A stretch of DNA of 64,000 nucleotides, taken from positions 342,403 to 406,402 of the forward strand of contig NMRA01000321.1 of the NCBI GenBank assembly GCA_002633005.1, in the 5' to 3' direction. The translations under genes and the position numbers were made by a program. Each line of letters begins with the position of its first letter. Within the stretch, counting starts at the first letter, position 1. Under the pieces are notes generated by a model. The model was not told the DNA's origin. It worked only from the letters and a program-made list of their open reading frames with translations, and did no database searches. The DNA is from Phoronis australis (lineage: Eukaryota > Phoronida > Phoronidae). Positions 32,320 to 43,240 of this stretch are shown in pieces.

Positions 32320-33059
32320 GTAAGTATATTTTGAAGCGACATAGTCACCAAATACTAAACTTGCAGTCTTTTGCACGTGATAAAATTTTATTATTCTGTG
32401 GTGTAACACTGGACAAAACAACAGTGTGCAATGTATGACCAGGACGTGCGTTCTGGTCTTGCGCGTGCCTAGCCACCACCAAGGCATCACGCAGTGGCAC
32501 GCGCTTTAGCATTGGTTGATGTAACCTCTGTAGTCATTGGTTGGCTTTAAAACACCGTGAAAAAATGCCGGACTGTGAACGATTTTTAGCCTTGTCATGC
32601 AAGTGACGTCGCAGCAACTATTTCGTTTCTGCAGTAATGTTTAATACCCGCGGGCTTGAAGCACATACATGCACAATAAACACTGTGGGCCGATTTAACC
32701 GGTTATTCATACTGTACATGTATGAATACAAGACAGTATCGTAAACAAAAGTCATCGACAGTAGAAAGATGCACTTCGAAAAGGCGCACTCACAATTTCT
32801 AGGATTCACATTTCCTGATCATAAATTTTAAGCACCGATTTGTCTGTACACCAGACCACATTTACCCTTCAGTCCATCAATCATGCCAGTTTGTTTGCGT
32901 AAAGCGCTGCCTGTTGAGAATTCTGCTAGCCAATCAGGAACGCAGGTGTAAAAATTCCCGAGGATAATTAAGGGTACCTGCGTGATGGCTACTGACCACC
33001 TAGCGGCATGTAGGGAACCAGCGAGGTGCGTTCTGTTGAGGGGAGAATCGATCGGTTTG

Positions 33060-33295
33060 CCAATTGGGTGAACGTTACGTACATGTACGTAACTTACGTG
33101 TCTAGGCCTAGGTTAATTCTTGTTAGAGGCGTATTGTAACTGTTTGCGGCGTAAAGTAATTACTTTGCGCCTCAAAAAATTACATGTACTTGACGCCTCA
33201 AATAATTGTTTCACGCCTCTAAATAATAACTTAATACGCCTCTAACAAAATTAACTTAGACAGGTAAGTCACTAGCGTAAAGTTCACCCACTTGG
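33060..33295. mobile_element. Palindromic MITE (gttagaggcgta family)
   Basis: Inverted ends ccaattgggtgaacgttacg and ...aaagttcacccacttgg. Inner parts (ttgttagaggcgta / tacgcctctaacaa) are also complementary, with a centre of direct and inverted 'gcctc' copies. The 49113-49311 element has the same core (ttgcggcgtaaagtaat). Confidence 0.8.
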
Positions 33296-33635
33296 AAAAG
33301 GATAAGAATCTCACGAGGGCGCAAATAAAATGTACATGACGTCGCTATTAATTACAATCTAAGCACGTGATTACAATGGCTTTCTCAGCAAACAGTATCC
33401 CGCTCATCAATTCAAAACTGTCGCTATACAGTGGTTTTGCAGGCTATGGTCAAACTGCTTTTCACAGTTGAATAAACATGTTGGTAATTCTTAAACAAAA
33501 GTTACAGTGTATGTTTAATGTAATTATGATTTCTTGGATTATTAACAGTGGAGGCCTAGGAATTTCAAAGCACTTTAATTGTATCATTGTGGAAGAATTA
33601 GATACTTATCTGACTTGTATTTTCTACAATTTCAG

Positions 33636-34488
33636 GAGGTGTAGTGACTGCAGCCAACAAGCTGCTGTTGCCATTGGACAGTTGCTGAACTGTCAATTCT
33701 TCAATCTGTCGCCAACATTTTTATTTCGACTTCGGCGGTTTATAAGTGATAAAAGATTGTACACGGATTACGACCCGATAAGCAAGTTTATTCAATGTAC
33801 GAACGCATATGCTGACCAAAGAGAAAAGATCTCGTCAATGGCCTGCATACAGCTTTTAAAGTTTTACTGTGAAAAGTCAAAACTCAGAATAGTTAAAACG
33901 GTGCGTTTACAACTAAACAGTGTAACAGAACTGCTGAATGGATTAGATCCCGGCGTTAAAACAATTCACTTAGTCAGGGACCCACGACCCACCTTGATTT
34001 CGCAGGAACGTCTTCAGCTTCTTGTTGGAGGTTTTGTTACCGATGGTATTGCGCACTGCACAGACATGTCGGCTAACATGATTGCATCACAAAGGCTTAG
34101 TTTAGAAGACAAGTTTTATTTCTTACGTTACGAGGACTTGGCAGAACGTCCGGTAGATGTCACTAGATCATTGTACCGATTTGTCGACGTGGAGCCTGAG
34201 GCAAATTTGTCAACTTGGTTGAAGAGTGTAACGCAAAGCGGGGCGAGACTGAATATTGGTTACGTTGGACCGCTGAAAGTTGATGCGCGCTACAAAGCGA
34301 GCGAATGGAAACTTTATTTTAAATCTAAGACAAAGGAATTGACGTATATTCAGAAGCATTGCTCCAAAGCCATGGAAATGTGTGGTTACAAAGTTATCGA
34401 CTCCTCCCAACTAGGAAATATTAACTTGCCTACCACAGAAAATAGCTCCATGAAATTTATGCATACCAGCATGAACACAGAAAGATAA
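33636..34488 (+). CDS. WSC-sulfotransferase, last exon (3'-PSB)
   Basis: The acceptor ttctacaatttcag ends at 33635; the open frame before it (from 33478) is intronic. The exon encodes about 283 residues. IVKTVRLQL and KTIHLVRDPRPTLISQERL form the 3'-phosphate-binding (3'-PSB) site; FYFLRYEDLAERPVDVTRSLY-type sequence with RYEDLAxxP, and a Trp-containing helix (STWLKSVTQSG), follow as in carbohydrate sulfotransferases. It would transfer sulfate from PAPS to a sugar in the Golgi lumen. It ends with TAA at 34486-34488 after a Ser/Asn-rich tail. The sulfotransferase part is of the CHST1/3 type, not the shorter type found in vertebrate WSCD1/2. Confidence 0.9.
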
Positions 34489-35198
34489 AATAGTCTGGCC
34501 TACTATACCACAGTGACACCAGTGTTTGCAGACAATAATTCTGGAGCGAACAACCAAGGATCCTGGCCTGGGCATAAAAGTACATTTTTGCCCTATCACT
34601 CCAGCACTGCAAAAGCGTGTGAGTAATAGCACAATATATTATGTACACCGTGCTAGCGGACACGGCTGATCGACTAGTCCGCAAACAGGGTTTCTACTCT
34701 TTTCAAATTCTCACTAGAGTGTATGACCAGTACGATGATGCAAAGTTCGTCTCACACCTACGCAACAATTCCCCAAATGCTCAGTTCAGAGCATCGGAGT
34801 TGCCGTACCCTGAGTTGATGTTTCTATATTTATTGTACCTAGTCTCTATGGTGACTATAAAGTCCCACCATTTTAAGATCACGAAAATATATGGGATTAA
34901 TTCCACAATTTTTGTGTAACCTAAGGATCAAAGAGTTACCACCATGACCCTGTCTCAAGAATTTTATTAATACAACTTAAGAGATAGCCTTTAATATACC
35001 TGTTGCCCTACACTGAGCCAAAGATTTTTAAAATGTTTTTTCTTTTATCGGGTTGTACGTAATGGGTCTCCGCCGTACTTGTTTTTACCAGTGCGAAACT
35101 GAGAAGTTGTGAGGAAAGTCCATGGAGAGTCGCCTCTTTCAGACATAAAAGGTGCGTTTGTGGAGGCTGTAGTAACAGCAAATTGACTGAGATCGTAT
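34489..35198. other. No gene recognised
   Basis: 3' flank of the sulfotransferase gene. Short frames on both strands show no domain or splice context. Confidence 0.5.
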
Positions 35199-35370
35199 CA
35201 GTGCTGTAGTGGGCGTAGGCGCACGTAGGCGCAGCCAACCACCTTTTGGCATTTTATCAAGTTGAACGAAGCGCCTTCGCAGCGTAATTAAGTTACTTTC
35301 AGTGCTCGAGGTGATACGGTGGGCTTTGCATGGGCGCCTACTTACCTCTAATATTACCACTTCAGCACTG
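35199..35370. mobile_element. hAT-type MITE (cagtgctgtagtg ends), copy 1
   Basis: A 172-bp element from cagtgctgtagtgggcgtag to ccacttcagcactg. It is flanked by gatcgtat (35191-35198) and taacgtat (35371-35378), an 8-bp target duplication with two changes. An inverted relative with a perfect duplication lies at 45126. Eight-bp duplications and CAGTG ends fit the hAT superfamily. Confidence 0.8.
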
Positions 35371-35380
35371 TAACGTATCT

Positions 35381-35571
35381 ATGTTTAAGTTTCCGAAATA
35401 CGACGTGAAAGTGACACAGAAATGGCATCGGCTTGTGCGCCGCACGAGAGTGTGGAGTGTCAGTGGGGAACATGCGATTCAGTCGGCGGCCAGATTTTGT
35501 TTGGCACATTTCAAGGAATCGTGTCTCGACCAAATACAAAAACGGCACTACGAAGAAGGACTCGACACTTT
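35381..35571 (+). pseudogene. THAP-domain exon fragment
   Basis: The frame reads MFKFPKYDVKVTQKWHRLVR, then ARFCLAHFKESCLDQIQKRH and EEGLDTL up to the donor ACTTT|gtaagt. The FP motif, the W-x-x-x-x-R-R and CLAHF (C-x-x-H) match the second half of a THAP zinc-coordinating DNA-binding domain. The first half (CxxxxC) is missing: the hAT MITE ends 10 bp upstream, so the insertion may have cut it off. It could be a THAP gene exon or a transposase relic; no continuation was found downstream. Confidence 0.6.
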
Positions 35572-35579
35572 GTAAGTAT

Positions 35580-37273
35580 ATTTGCAAAAATTTCATAAAT
35601 AACAAACACACTGCTTCCATTCTAGCTAGGCTACGTGATGACAGACCCTCGACGGACCCAGGCCCACATCGAGTGCTACGACACTGACGTAGCTAGCTTA
35701 TGCATTGTTTTCATGGTGGACTCATTACAAGTGTTTATGTTGTGAATGTTGACTAGTTGGGTGTGGCTCACATGCGTCTGCATCATTTCTCGTGCAAGTG
35801 CGTCGAGTTAGTCATACGGCGTGTTCGCTTCGTGGGAAAGGCGAATTCATTGTCTGATTCTTCAAGTATTGAGTGTGATGCCCGTATCCACTCTCCTCTC
35901 TGTCTTCACAATAATTGTACAGTTGTCGCTCAAAATCGTCCTCGTTTTCTGCTCTGCTGTGTTCCGCCATTGCAACTGATTGTCAAGTGACCACACGTCT
36001 TCCACCTACATGTATATAGATCATTTTGCGGGAACTTGGAAATTGCATTTTTTCTCTTCAAACTTAAAAAATGGTGACTCTTAATTGTCATACAAAGTGC
36101 TTATTTAGTCATATTACCGAACTGGAACTTCGAAAAACTAAGATAAATGCATGGAGGGAGCTCTTTAATGAATACTCTTGGTGGGAAGTTACTTGTATCA
36201 TGTTGTCCACTCCTATTGGCAAACACCAACACTACACAGTGAGTACAGTACACCACATGCACCCGGTCAGCACTTGTGGTTTCAGTAGTGATACACTGGG
36301 GATCGGAAATTTAAGTGAATCAACAAAGCACGCAGCTCATGGATAATTTCAAGGCACCAAGCGAATTTTTTCAGAATTCGTGTCGTAATGCAAAAAACAT
36401 CGCTTGAAAAATACACAGGATCAGTTCCACCAATTACCATATGGGAACGGCACAGTTGTGCATTTGTGTGTCCAAGGTAACGTCTTATACGCATGACTAA
36501 TCAATGTTTTGGTCAGAGGATAATTTACCAAAGCAATGGCTGCTCCAGCAGTGTCTGTCCAAAGATCATTTGCCACTGATAAACGGATTTGATAAAGCAC
36601 TTTGACATGTAATGCCAGGCTAATTTAACCCAGTGTAAAACGAGTAACACATTTGCCGTATTTGAACAAACGTTAAACGATTATTTGAATTGAAATGCAT
36701 ACGTCACACTTCAATTCCCAGTACAGGTATTTGAAACATCTTCGGTGAGTACGTTTTTCAACGCACTATTCCGTAAAACGGAGAAACATACCACCATTTT
36801 CTAAACTGCAATCTCAAAGGGACAGCATTAACAGGCAAAGAAATATTCAGTTCGTGGTAAATTTAACTGGAGTGTGCTTTTTATTTTCCAACTGAAAACG
36901 TGACATCAGAGGTTAGATATCCGGCACGCACCTTCATAATCCAACCTCACGTGTCCAGTAAATCACAATAAAGTAGTATAAAACTATATCAAAAGCATAT
37001 TAAAGTTAACATGTTTAAGAAGCCACAATTCCAACTCCAAAAGCTACCAGCAAAACGTCTTCATTCACCAATAAAAATCCAGTGGTCAGACGTTACGCTG
37101 GATGGTTTCAAAAAACAATTATTTTTTATGACAGTAGGATCAGCAGTACATAGCTGCAATCAAATTTTAACTTTATCAAACGCCTTTGAGAGACGCATCA
37201 ACCCGCCAATAATGTACACTAATTTTAATGTCTCTGAGACTCGTCTATCCGCGTTGAACTTGATGTGCAGCGC
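35580..37273. other. No gene recognised
   Basis: Several 70-90-codon frames exist on both strands, none with a domain or coherent splice sites. Confidence 0.5.
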
Positions 37274-37525
37274 TCAACAGATATACGCCAACACTGAACT
37301 TAAATACAGCAGCGCCACAAAAGACAGACGCGTCCCAGTGTTACCACTACACTCCTCCTGCTCGCTCAACTTCACAGAGTTGCACTCGTTCGTTTTACAG
37401 CAGCGCGAGCATATGCCGGTCGCGGCGTACTGGAACGTATCTGATGAACATGTGTCCTGGTTAAAATATTCGGTGTCTCTATTACATCCTCTTACATGCT
37501 TGCTGTCTTTAGCATCGTAATAAGT
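37274..37525 (-). CDS. Ly6/uPAR-type GPI protein, last exon
   Basis: Acceptor atgttttgcttgcag, phase 0. It encodes TYYDAKDSKHVRGCNRDTEY, then CSSDTFQYAATGICSRCCKT and NECNSVKLSEQEECSG, ending in the hydrophobic TRLSFVALLYLSSVLAYIC and TGA. The CC-x-T-x-x-CN motif and RGC earlier are typical of the three-finger Ly6/uPAR fold. The hydrophobic end after small residues is a GPI-attachment signal. Joined to the exon at 40331 the spacing CKGSFCW|TYYDAKDSKHVRGC is as in the family. Ligand unknown; likely cell-surface. Confidence 0.85.
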   Translation of the reverse strand, partial: TYYDAKDSKHVRGCNRDTEYFNQDTCSSDTFQYAATGICSRCCKTNECNSVKLSEQEECSGNTGTRLSFVALLYLSSVLAYIC

Positions 37526-37635
37526 CTGCAAGCAAAACATTTAGTTATACTAAACGCAAAAATCGTCAATAAACACGGTGAACATGTATTTACTGTATGA
37601 TGACTTTGAAGTTCACATTTTACACTGTACAGTGT

Positions 37636-37962
37636 CATAGGCGGACTTAGGGGGGTGGGGGGATGCCCCCCCCCTTGGCTGCCGGAAGAAAATTGAAACA
37701 GCAATACAGCGTGAAGCGTGAGGAAATACTGAGGAAGGTAGGACCGGTAGCGGACGAAGGGGAAGAAATAAACGTTCCCGTTTATTTTATTTTTCTTTAT
37801 TTTTTTAGTCCACTGATAGAATTTCTGTACAGAGTGTCTATATCCTCGGTCCCCTCAGCTTTCGGGCCGCCTGTATGCATGTCCAATCGAGCTTTTGATT
37901 AATTTCCCGAGGATGTTGCCCCCCCTTATGGTATCCTACATGTACATGTAGATCCGCCACTG
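37636..37962. mobile_element. MITE with 5-bp target duplication (agtgt)
   Basis: Ends cataggcggacttagg and gatccgccactg, flanked by agtgt at 37631-37635 and 37963-37967. Same end type as the 25891, 49730 and 55247 elements, with a different ~300-bp middle. The right half is repeated in the n-joined duplicate at 39000. Confidence 0.8.
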
Positions 37963-38998
37963 AGTGTTCATGAAGTGTGGTGTTGACGAAGCTAAGAACT
38001 CGCCTTCTGTCGCAAAGTATAACTTTTCTCTTAAAACTCTCATCGTTAGCAGAATTGGTGTAAGATTCTTTCTTGGCAAGAAAGAAGTGATTTTTTTTGG
38101 CTTGGAAAGAACGTCTATAGTTTGTTACTGCTTGAGACCAGGCTTAACACATTTACATGTCACGGCGTGTCACTTTTATCACCAATCATTGTCTCTGGAA
38201 TTCAGGAATGGCCACCAAAATTTTGTTCTCACCTGGGTAAAAAACAAGTTGAGACCAAATTTATAACGGTAACACGGTGGCCGGTCTAAATTTAAAGTAG
38301 TTGTTCCGGCACTCGCGTTTGCAGCCGCTTTAAATGACACGCGGTTTTAGGGCCGAAAAAAGTTTTGGCTTATTGTAGGATAAGAATAGGATGGACTTTC
38401 TTAACTTAATCATATTTGACAGGAGCTATAAAACAAAGCAAATTTATTACGTGTTATTTTTATTGCATAGGAAATCGATGATCTCAGACCGAGGCTTCCA
38501 GGAAGGCGGTAGAATGAACTAAAGACGGGGTGTGACATTGCCGCTACAGGCTGCCTTTCAGCTTGTTTAGTTGGTTAAAAGAGAAAGTGGATTTAGGCGT
38601 TTCCCTATCATAAAATCGGTCTCATAATTTCCTTACAGTGATAGGATTATGTTCCCAGACATCATTGCCAACCATCAAATTGCCTCACAGAGTTCGAACC
38701 CATGATTGGGATTGGCCGACGTTAGGGGCCACCAAATTCTAAACGGCACGTGTACGAAACGCTTCTAACCTGAGTTGGCAACAGAAATAAATCCTATCAC
38801 GGTAACAAAATTATGAGACCGCTTTTGACCAAGCTTTCAGTGAACATGTACATGTACGCTTAGGCTCACAGGGAAAATTGTCGCATTGCATTCACAGTTG
38901 TCTACATTATCATAGCGTAGGACTGTGACCGTTGAGGTCCTAGATTCAGGAGTCGAGCTAATCTCAAGATTACAACATTGTCGCCGATTCTCTGTATA
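37801..38998. repeat. n-joined duplicated block, copy 1 (1.2 kb)
   Basis: Matches 39000-40201 from ttttttagtccactgatag to gattctctgtata with few substitutions and small indels (for example the C tract near 37918 against 39119). The copies meet at the n at 38999. The whole block is inside the Ly6 gene's intron. Confidence 0.93.
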
Positions 38999-38999
38999 N

Positions 39000-40201
39000 T
39001 TTTTTTAGTCCACTGATAGAATTTCTGTACAGAGTGTCTATATCCTCGGTCCCCTCAGCTTTCGGGCCGCCTGTATGCATGTCCAATCGAGCTTTTGATT
39101 AATTTCCCGAGGATGTTGCCCCCCCCCCCTTATGGTATCCTACATGTACATGTAGATCCGCCACTGAGTGTTCATGAAGTGTGGTGTTGACGAAGCTAAG
39201 AACTCGCCTTCTGTCGCAAAGTATAACTTTTCTCTTAAAACTCTCATCGTTTGCAGAATTGGTGTAAGATTCTTTCTTGGCAAGAAAGAAGTGATTTTTT
39301 TGGCTTGGAAAGAACGTCTATAGTTTGTTACTGCTTGAGACCAGGCTTAACACATTTACATGTCACGGCGTGTCACTTTTATCACCAATCATTGTCTCTG
39401 GAATTCAGGAATGGCCACTAAAATTTTGTTCTCACCTGGGTAAAAAACAAGTTGAGACCAAATTTATAACGGTAACACGGTGGCCGGTCTAAATTTAAAG
39501 TAGTTGTTCCGGCACTCGCGTTTGCAGCCGCTTTAAATGACACGCGGTTTTAAGGCCGAAAAAAGTTTTGGCTTATTGTAGGATAAGAATAGGATGGACT
39601 TTCTTAACTTAATCATATTTGACAGGAGCTATAAAACAAAGCAAATTTATTACGTGTTATTTTTATTGCATAGGAAATCGATGATCTCAGACTGAGGCTT
39701 CCAGGAAGGCGGTAGAATGAACTAAAGACGGGGTGTGACATTGCCGCTATAGGCTGCCTTTCAGCTTGTTTAGTTGGTTAAAAGAGAAAGTGGATTTAGG
39801 CGTTTTCCTATCATAAAATCGGTCTCATAATTTCCTTACAGTGATAGGATTATGTTCCCAGACATCATTGCCAACCATCAAATTGCCTCACAGAGTTCGA
39901 ACCCATGATTGGGATTGGCCGACGTTAGGGGCCGCCAAATTCTAAACGGCACGTGTACGAAACGCTTCTAACCTGAGTTGGCAACAGAAATAAATCCTAT
40001 CACGGTAACAAAATTATGAGACCGCTTTTGACCAAGCTTTCAGTGAACATGTTCATGTACGCTTAGGCTCACAGGGAAAATTGTCGCATTGCATTCACAG
40101 TTGTCTACATTATCATAGCGTAGGACTGTGACCGTTGAGGTCCTAGATTCGGGAGTCGAGCTAATCTCAAGATTACATCATTGTCGCCGATTCTCTGTAT
40201 A
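39000..40201. repeat. n-joined duplicated block, copy 2 (1.2 kb)
   Basis: Direct copy of 37801-38998, with about one to two percent changes. No gene recognised in either copy. Confidence 0.93.
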
Positions 40202-40330
40202 ACATGTGTCATTGACATTATTGCGAACTCAGAAATTTTCACCATTTTTTCGACTCCGTGTACATTTGTATGCGCGCGGTGTGAGTGCCAAAGACTACGC
40301 ATCTCCTCATCACGGTATTCAAAATCTTAC

Positions 40331-40417
40331 CCAACAAAATGAACCTTTACACGTGTCTGTGTTGTTCTGTCCTTCTAAAGGAATACAGTCCTTGTTGTTG
40401 CACTTGTAACAAGTAAT
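40331..40417 (-). CDS. Ly6/uPAR-type GPI protein, N-terminal domain exon
   Basis: An 87-nt phase 0/0 exon, acceptor gtctttcttccag, donor TGTTGG|gtaaga. It encodes ITCYKCNNKDCIPLEGQNNT then DTCKGSFCW. The CYxC start followed by C...C-x-x-x-x-C is the first finger of a Ly6/uPAR domain. The signal-peptide exon should lie to the right and was not identified. Together with 37274-37525 it gives a single-domain Ly6 protein of about 112 residues before the signal peptide is added. Confidence 0.83.
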
Positions 40418-41682
40418 CTGGAAGAAAGACAGAGCGAGATGGTGCGTGAGTGCGGCACACTGAGTAATAATAACAACTCGTGTGGCGTACACAGGGACCA
40501 TGGATATGTTCAAGTCTACATAACATGTACAGTAAAAGCGAAAACAATTGTGCCTGGCAACTAGACATTGGCTTACTCTTAGATCAGTTTCCTACGACCA
40601 GCTTTACTACCCATCTCATAACAAATGCTTGGTGACTTGTATTATTACGCACTGAAGTATAAGACTCGTCAATAGATGTCATTTTAGGAACATTGTAAAT
40701 TACAAAACAGGTCTAGCTTGGCGGCGCTGAGCGAGATCGAGTTTCAGCAGCTGTCACGAGGCTACCTAGGAGACTATCACGAGGCAATAATCATCTCGAG
40801 AGCGAGGCGGCTCACCCTCGCTGGTTCCCTGCGTGCCGCTAGGTGGGAGGGTAGCCGTAGTGGCTAGGCACGTAGGGCCCGGGGNGGGGGGGGGGGGTCA
40901 CCATGGGCTCACAAACACCTGTAAATAATGCAAACCAGCGTTTCATCTTACTTATACCCGGTCAGTTTATCTCCACATTTAACCAGATGCGGTATGACAT
41001 TATTTTAGATATTGCAAAATACCGTTTCTGCTTTTCATAACTTCTACTGCTTAATTATTAGAGTGTATTAGTAAAGTTTCCTTATGCCGAACTCTTATAT
41101 TTTTGAGTGGTCTCACGAAATGTAGAATTTCTTTGGTATCATGCTAGGTAAGCCGATTTTGCCATTTACAAGGCGGTCTGACTATCTAGCTGGTGAACGG
41201 ATGTCTAAATAGGGAAACAAAGTACTTTATTTAATGAGCGATTAAAACGACCATTAGAATTGTTTTATAAAAGCATATTTTGCATATTCAGCAACAATTA
41301 ACTGTCTTTCGCATCTTAATCAAAGAATTCGTCCAATTCACTTCCAACTATCCGGAGTTAGCCTGAGTGACTACACAAACCCTGCGCAGGGTAGACTACA
41401 GTTCCTAGTAGGGCTTGTATGGATCTGATCTATTCTGGCTTATTGTAGGTCGTAAAATGACGTCGAATGACTTATCATCGAAGTCTCAGTGACCCTCCTA
41501 ACCATAGCTATAGAGATAAAACAGTTTTTCCACCCAATTATAGCGCCGGATAGCGGCAACGCCTTTATAACCTCAGCTCTAGCCCGCGTTTACTGCGCTG
41601 GTTTTAGGTAGTAGTAAATGCGCAGCATTGGTGCAAATCTTATCCTACAGTCTATACACTAATTTTTTCGTATACTGTTTAT
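40418..41682. other. No gene recognised; G tract with n
   Basis: A G homopolymer at 40880-40898 contains an n. About 40810-40860 is an inverted relative of 32988-33030 (cacctagcggcatgtaggga type). No exon found. Confidence 0.5.
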
Positions 41683-42714
41683 TACGGTGGCCCAAAGATT
41701 ACATCGTGCGTTTCTTTTTAATTATCTCAAGATCCTGAGATAATTATCTTTCTGCTTTCAAATGCCCACCGGTCTCAATTAATAATTCGTGGTTTTCACT
41801 ACGAATACTCGAGGTGGTTTGGATAAAAACACGTTGTTAACTAAATTGAATGCATGGTCAGGGGCGTCGAGAGGGGGTGGACAGGAGATTCCACTACGCT
41901 GAGGACTGTAGCAGTTAAGGGCGCCCGTCGGCAAAGAAAAATAAAACAAAAAGCGGCGTGCGCAAGAAAAAAAAAACAAAGTTCCAGAGGTTCAGGTCGG
42001 CCAGCCTCAGTTGGAAAAGAATAACATCTCAGAAAACCCACGGGGGGGCCCTCAAAACTTGACGGGAACAGTATATGTGTGCGTGACTGTTGACAGCTTA
42101 TAAAAGAAGAGACAATGTACATGTCAGTAGATCACAACTGCGTGCAATATGGACTGCGGGCAAGTTGTACAATAAAATAAATGTTCTAAGGGTAAACTAA
42201 TATTTCAGCGGCATCCTTGCCGAAGAATAGCTGAGTACCTTCCGAGCAAAACTACTATTACAGCTGGCGTTTCCTACTTATACTGTAGTCCAAGAATAAG
42301 TCCACCTTTTCAATCGTACTCCTTAAACCTCCATATTTCCGAGCCATGACATTGTGATGGGCATACCATTTTATCAAATAATACAACTGTTGTACTGGAA
42401 AATTTTCAAGACGCATCATAACAGCAAAACATCAATGACAACGCTTATATTAAGAACTTCCATCGATTTACAGTCCAGATAACATGATCCGATGAAAGGA
42501 CTGAACTTAGATTTATCACGCCATAACAGATTTACAAATGTACTTGTCTGACGTTAATAGGATGATTTTAAAGATACTCTTTAAGCTTTAAACTGCCGTA
42601 CTATTAGTTTTGCTGGCAGGAAAACAAAAATAGAATTATGCGTCTTACTGTTATAACATCGTTCTCGCATGATAGGCCTTGTTTTCTGTTACCGAAATCA
42701 ATCCAATTTGGATA

Positions 42715-42895
42715 GAGATGAAGCTGTTAGAGATCTTTTCAACTTAGGGCTGTCGCTTAAAGAAACTGTAGACATGCTAAGGTGTCGTTTTGGTACCATT
42801 AGCGTAAGGCACCTTCGGCGTTTGTTGTAAAGATTGGGGTAGCACGTCGTAACAACTATTCAGACATTGATGATGTAATCGGTTTCACAGAATGA
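42715..42895 (+). pseudogene. Degenerate integrase-core transposase N-terminus
   Basis: Reads DRDEAVRDLFNLGLSLKETV, then DMLRCRFGTISVRHLRRLL-stop-RLG-stop and, after a one-base shift, ARRNNYSDIDDVI. This FNLGLS-x-KE...I-S-x-R-x-L-R-R-x-L...R(R)N-x-SD pattern resembles the helix-turn-helix N-terminus of a family of integrase-core proteins common in fish, cnidarian and mollusc genomes. Two stops and a frameshift show it is dead; the catalytic DDE part was not found. Confidence 0.55.
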
Positions 42896-43077
42896 CTAAT
42901 ATCGATGCCAGGACAGCACTATGGTTTTAGATTCATGCACCACAAATGGGTCACTAATGGCTTCAGTGGTGGTGAAACAAAAAACTGTGCGAATCATTCT
43001 TTCTGATGTCAGTCCAGATGGTGTGGCAATGCGACGCGCCAGAAGGTTGTTAACGTACAGCGACACACTGAGGAAAA

Positions 43078-43240
43078 TATTCTCGGGATCTCGAGATCCT
43101 GACATAATTAATTCGGGATCTCGTGATCCAGAGATAATATGTCGCAATCTCGAGATCCCGGCATAATTAAGTCGGGATCGAGATAATTAAATCGGGATCT
43201 TCAGATCGCGAGACAATTAAATCGGGATCTCAAGATTCTG
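43078..43240. repeat. Array of tcgggatctcgagatcc palindromes
   Basis: At least five units of about 28-32 bp, each a near-palindrome such as cgggatctcgagatcc followed by (g/t)agataattaa. Lies just inside the right TIR of the 41683 element; a single similar unit lies inside the left TIR. Confidence 0.8.

Noticed and set aside
33478-33635. N-terminal extension of the sulfotransferase frame (MLVILKQKL...)
   Set aside because: Low-complexity AT-rich intron read-through before a strong acceptor. The spliced 5'-PSB exon at 32221 gives the proper family sequence.
37011-37520. 169-codon plus-strand frame
   Set aside because: It is antisense to the Ly6 last exon, which has the cysteine pattern, acceptor and GPI tail. 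The plus frame has no domain.
38690-38710. tRNA B-box-like gttcgaaccc
   Set aside because: No A box or cloverleaf around it.
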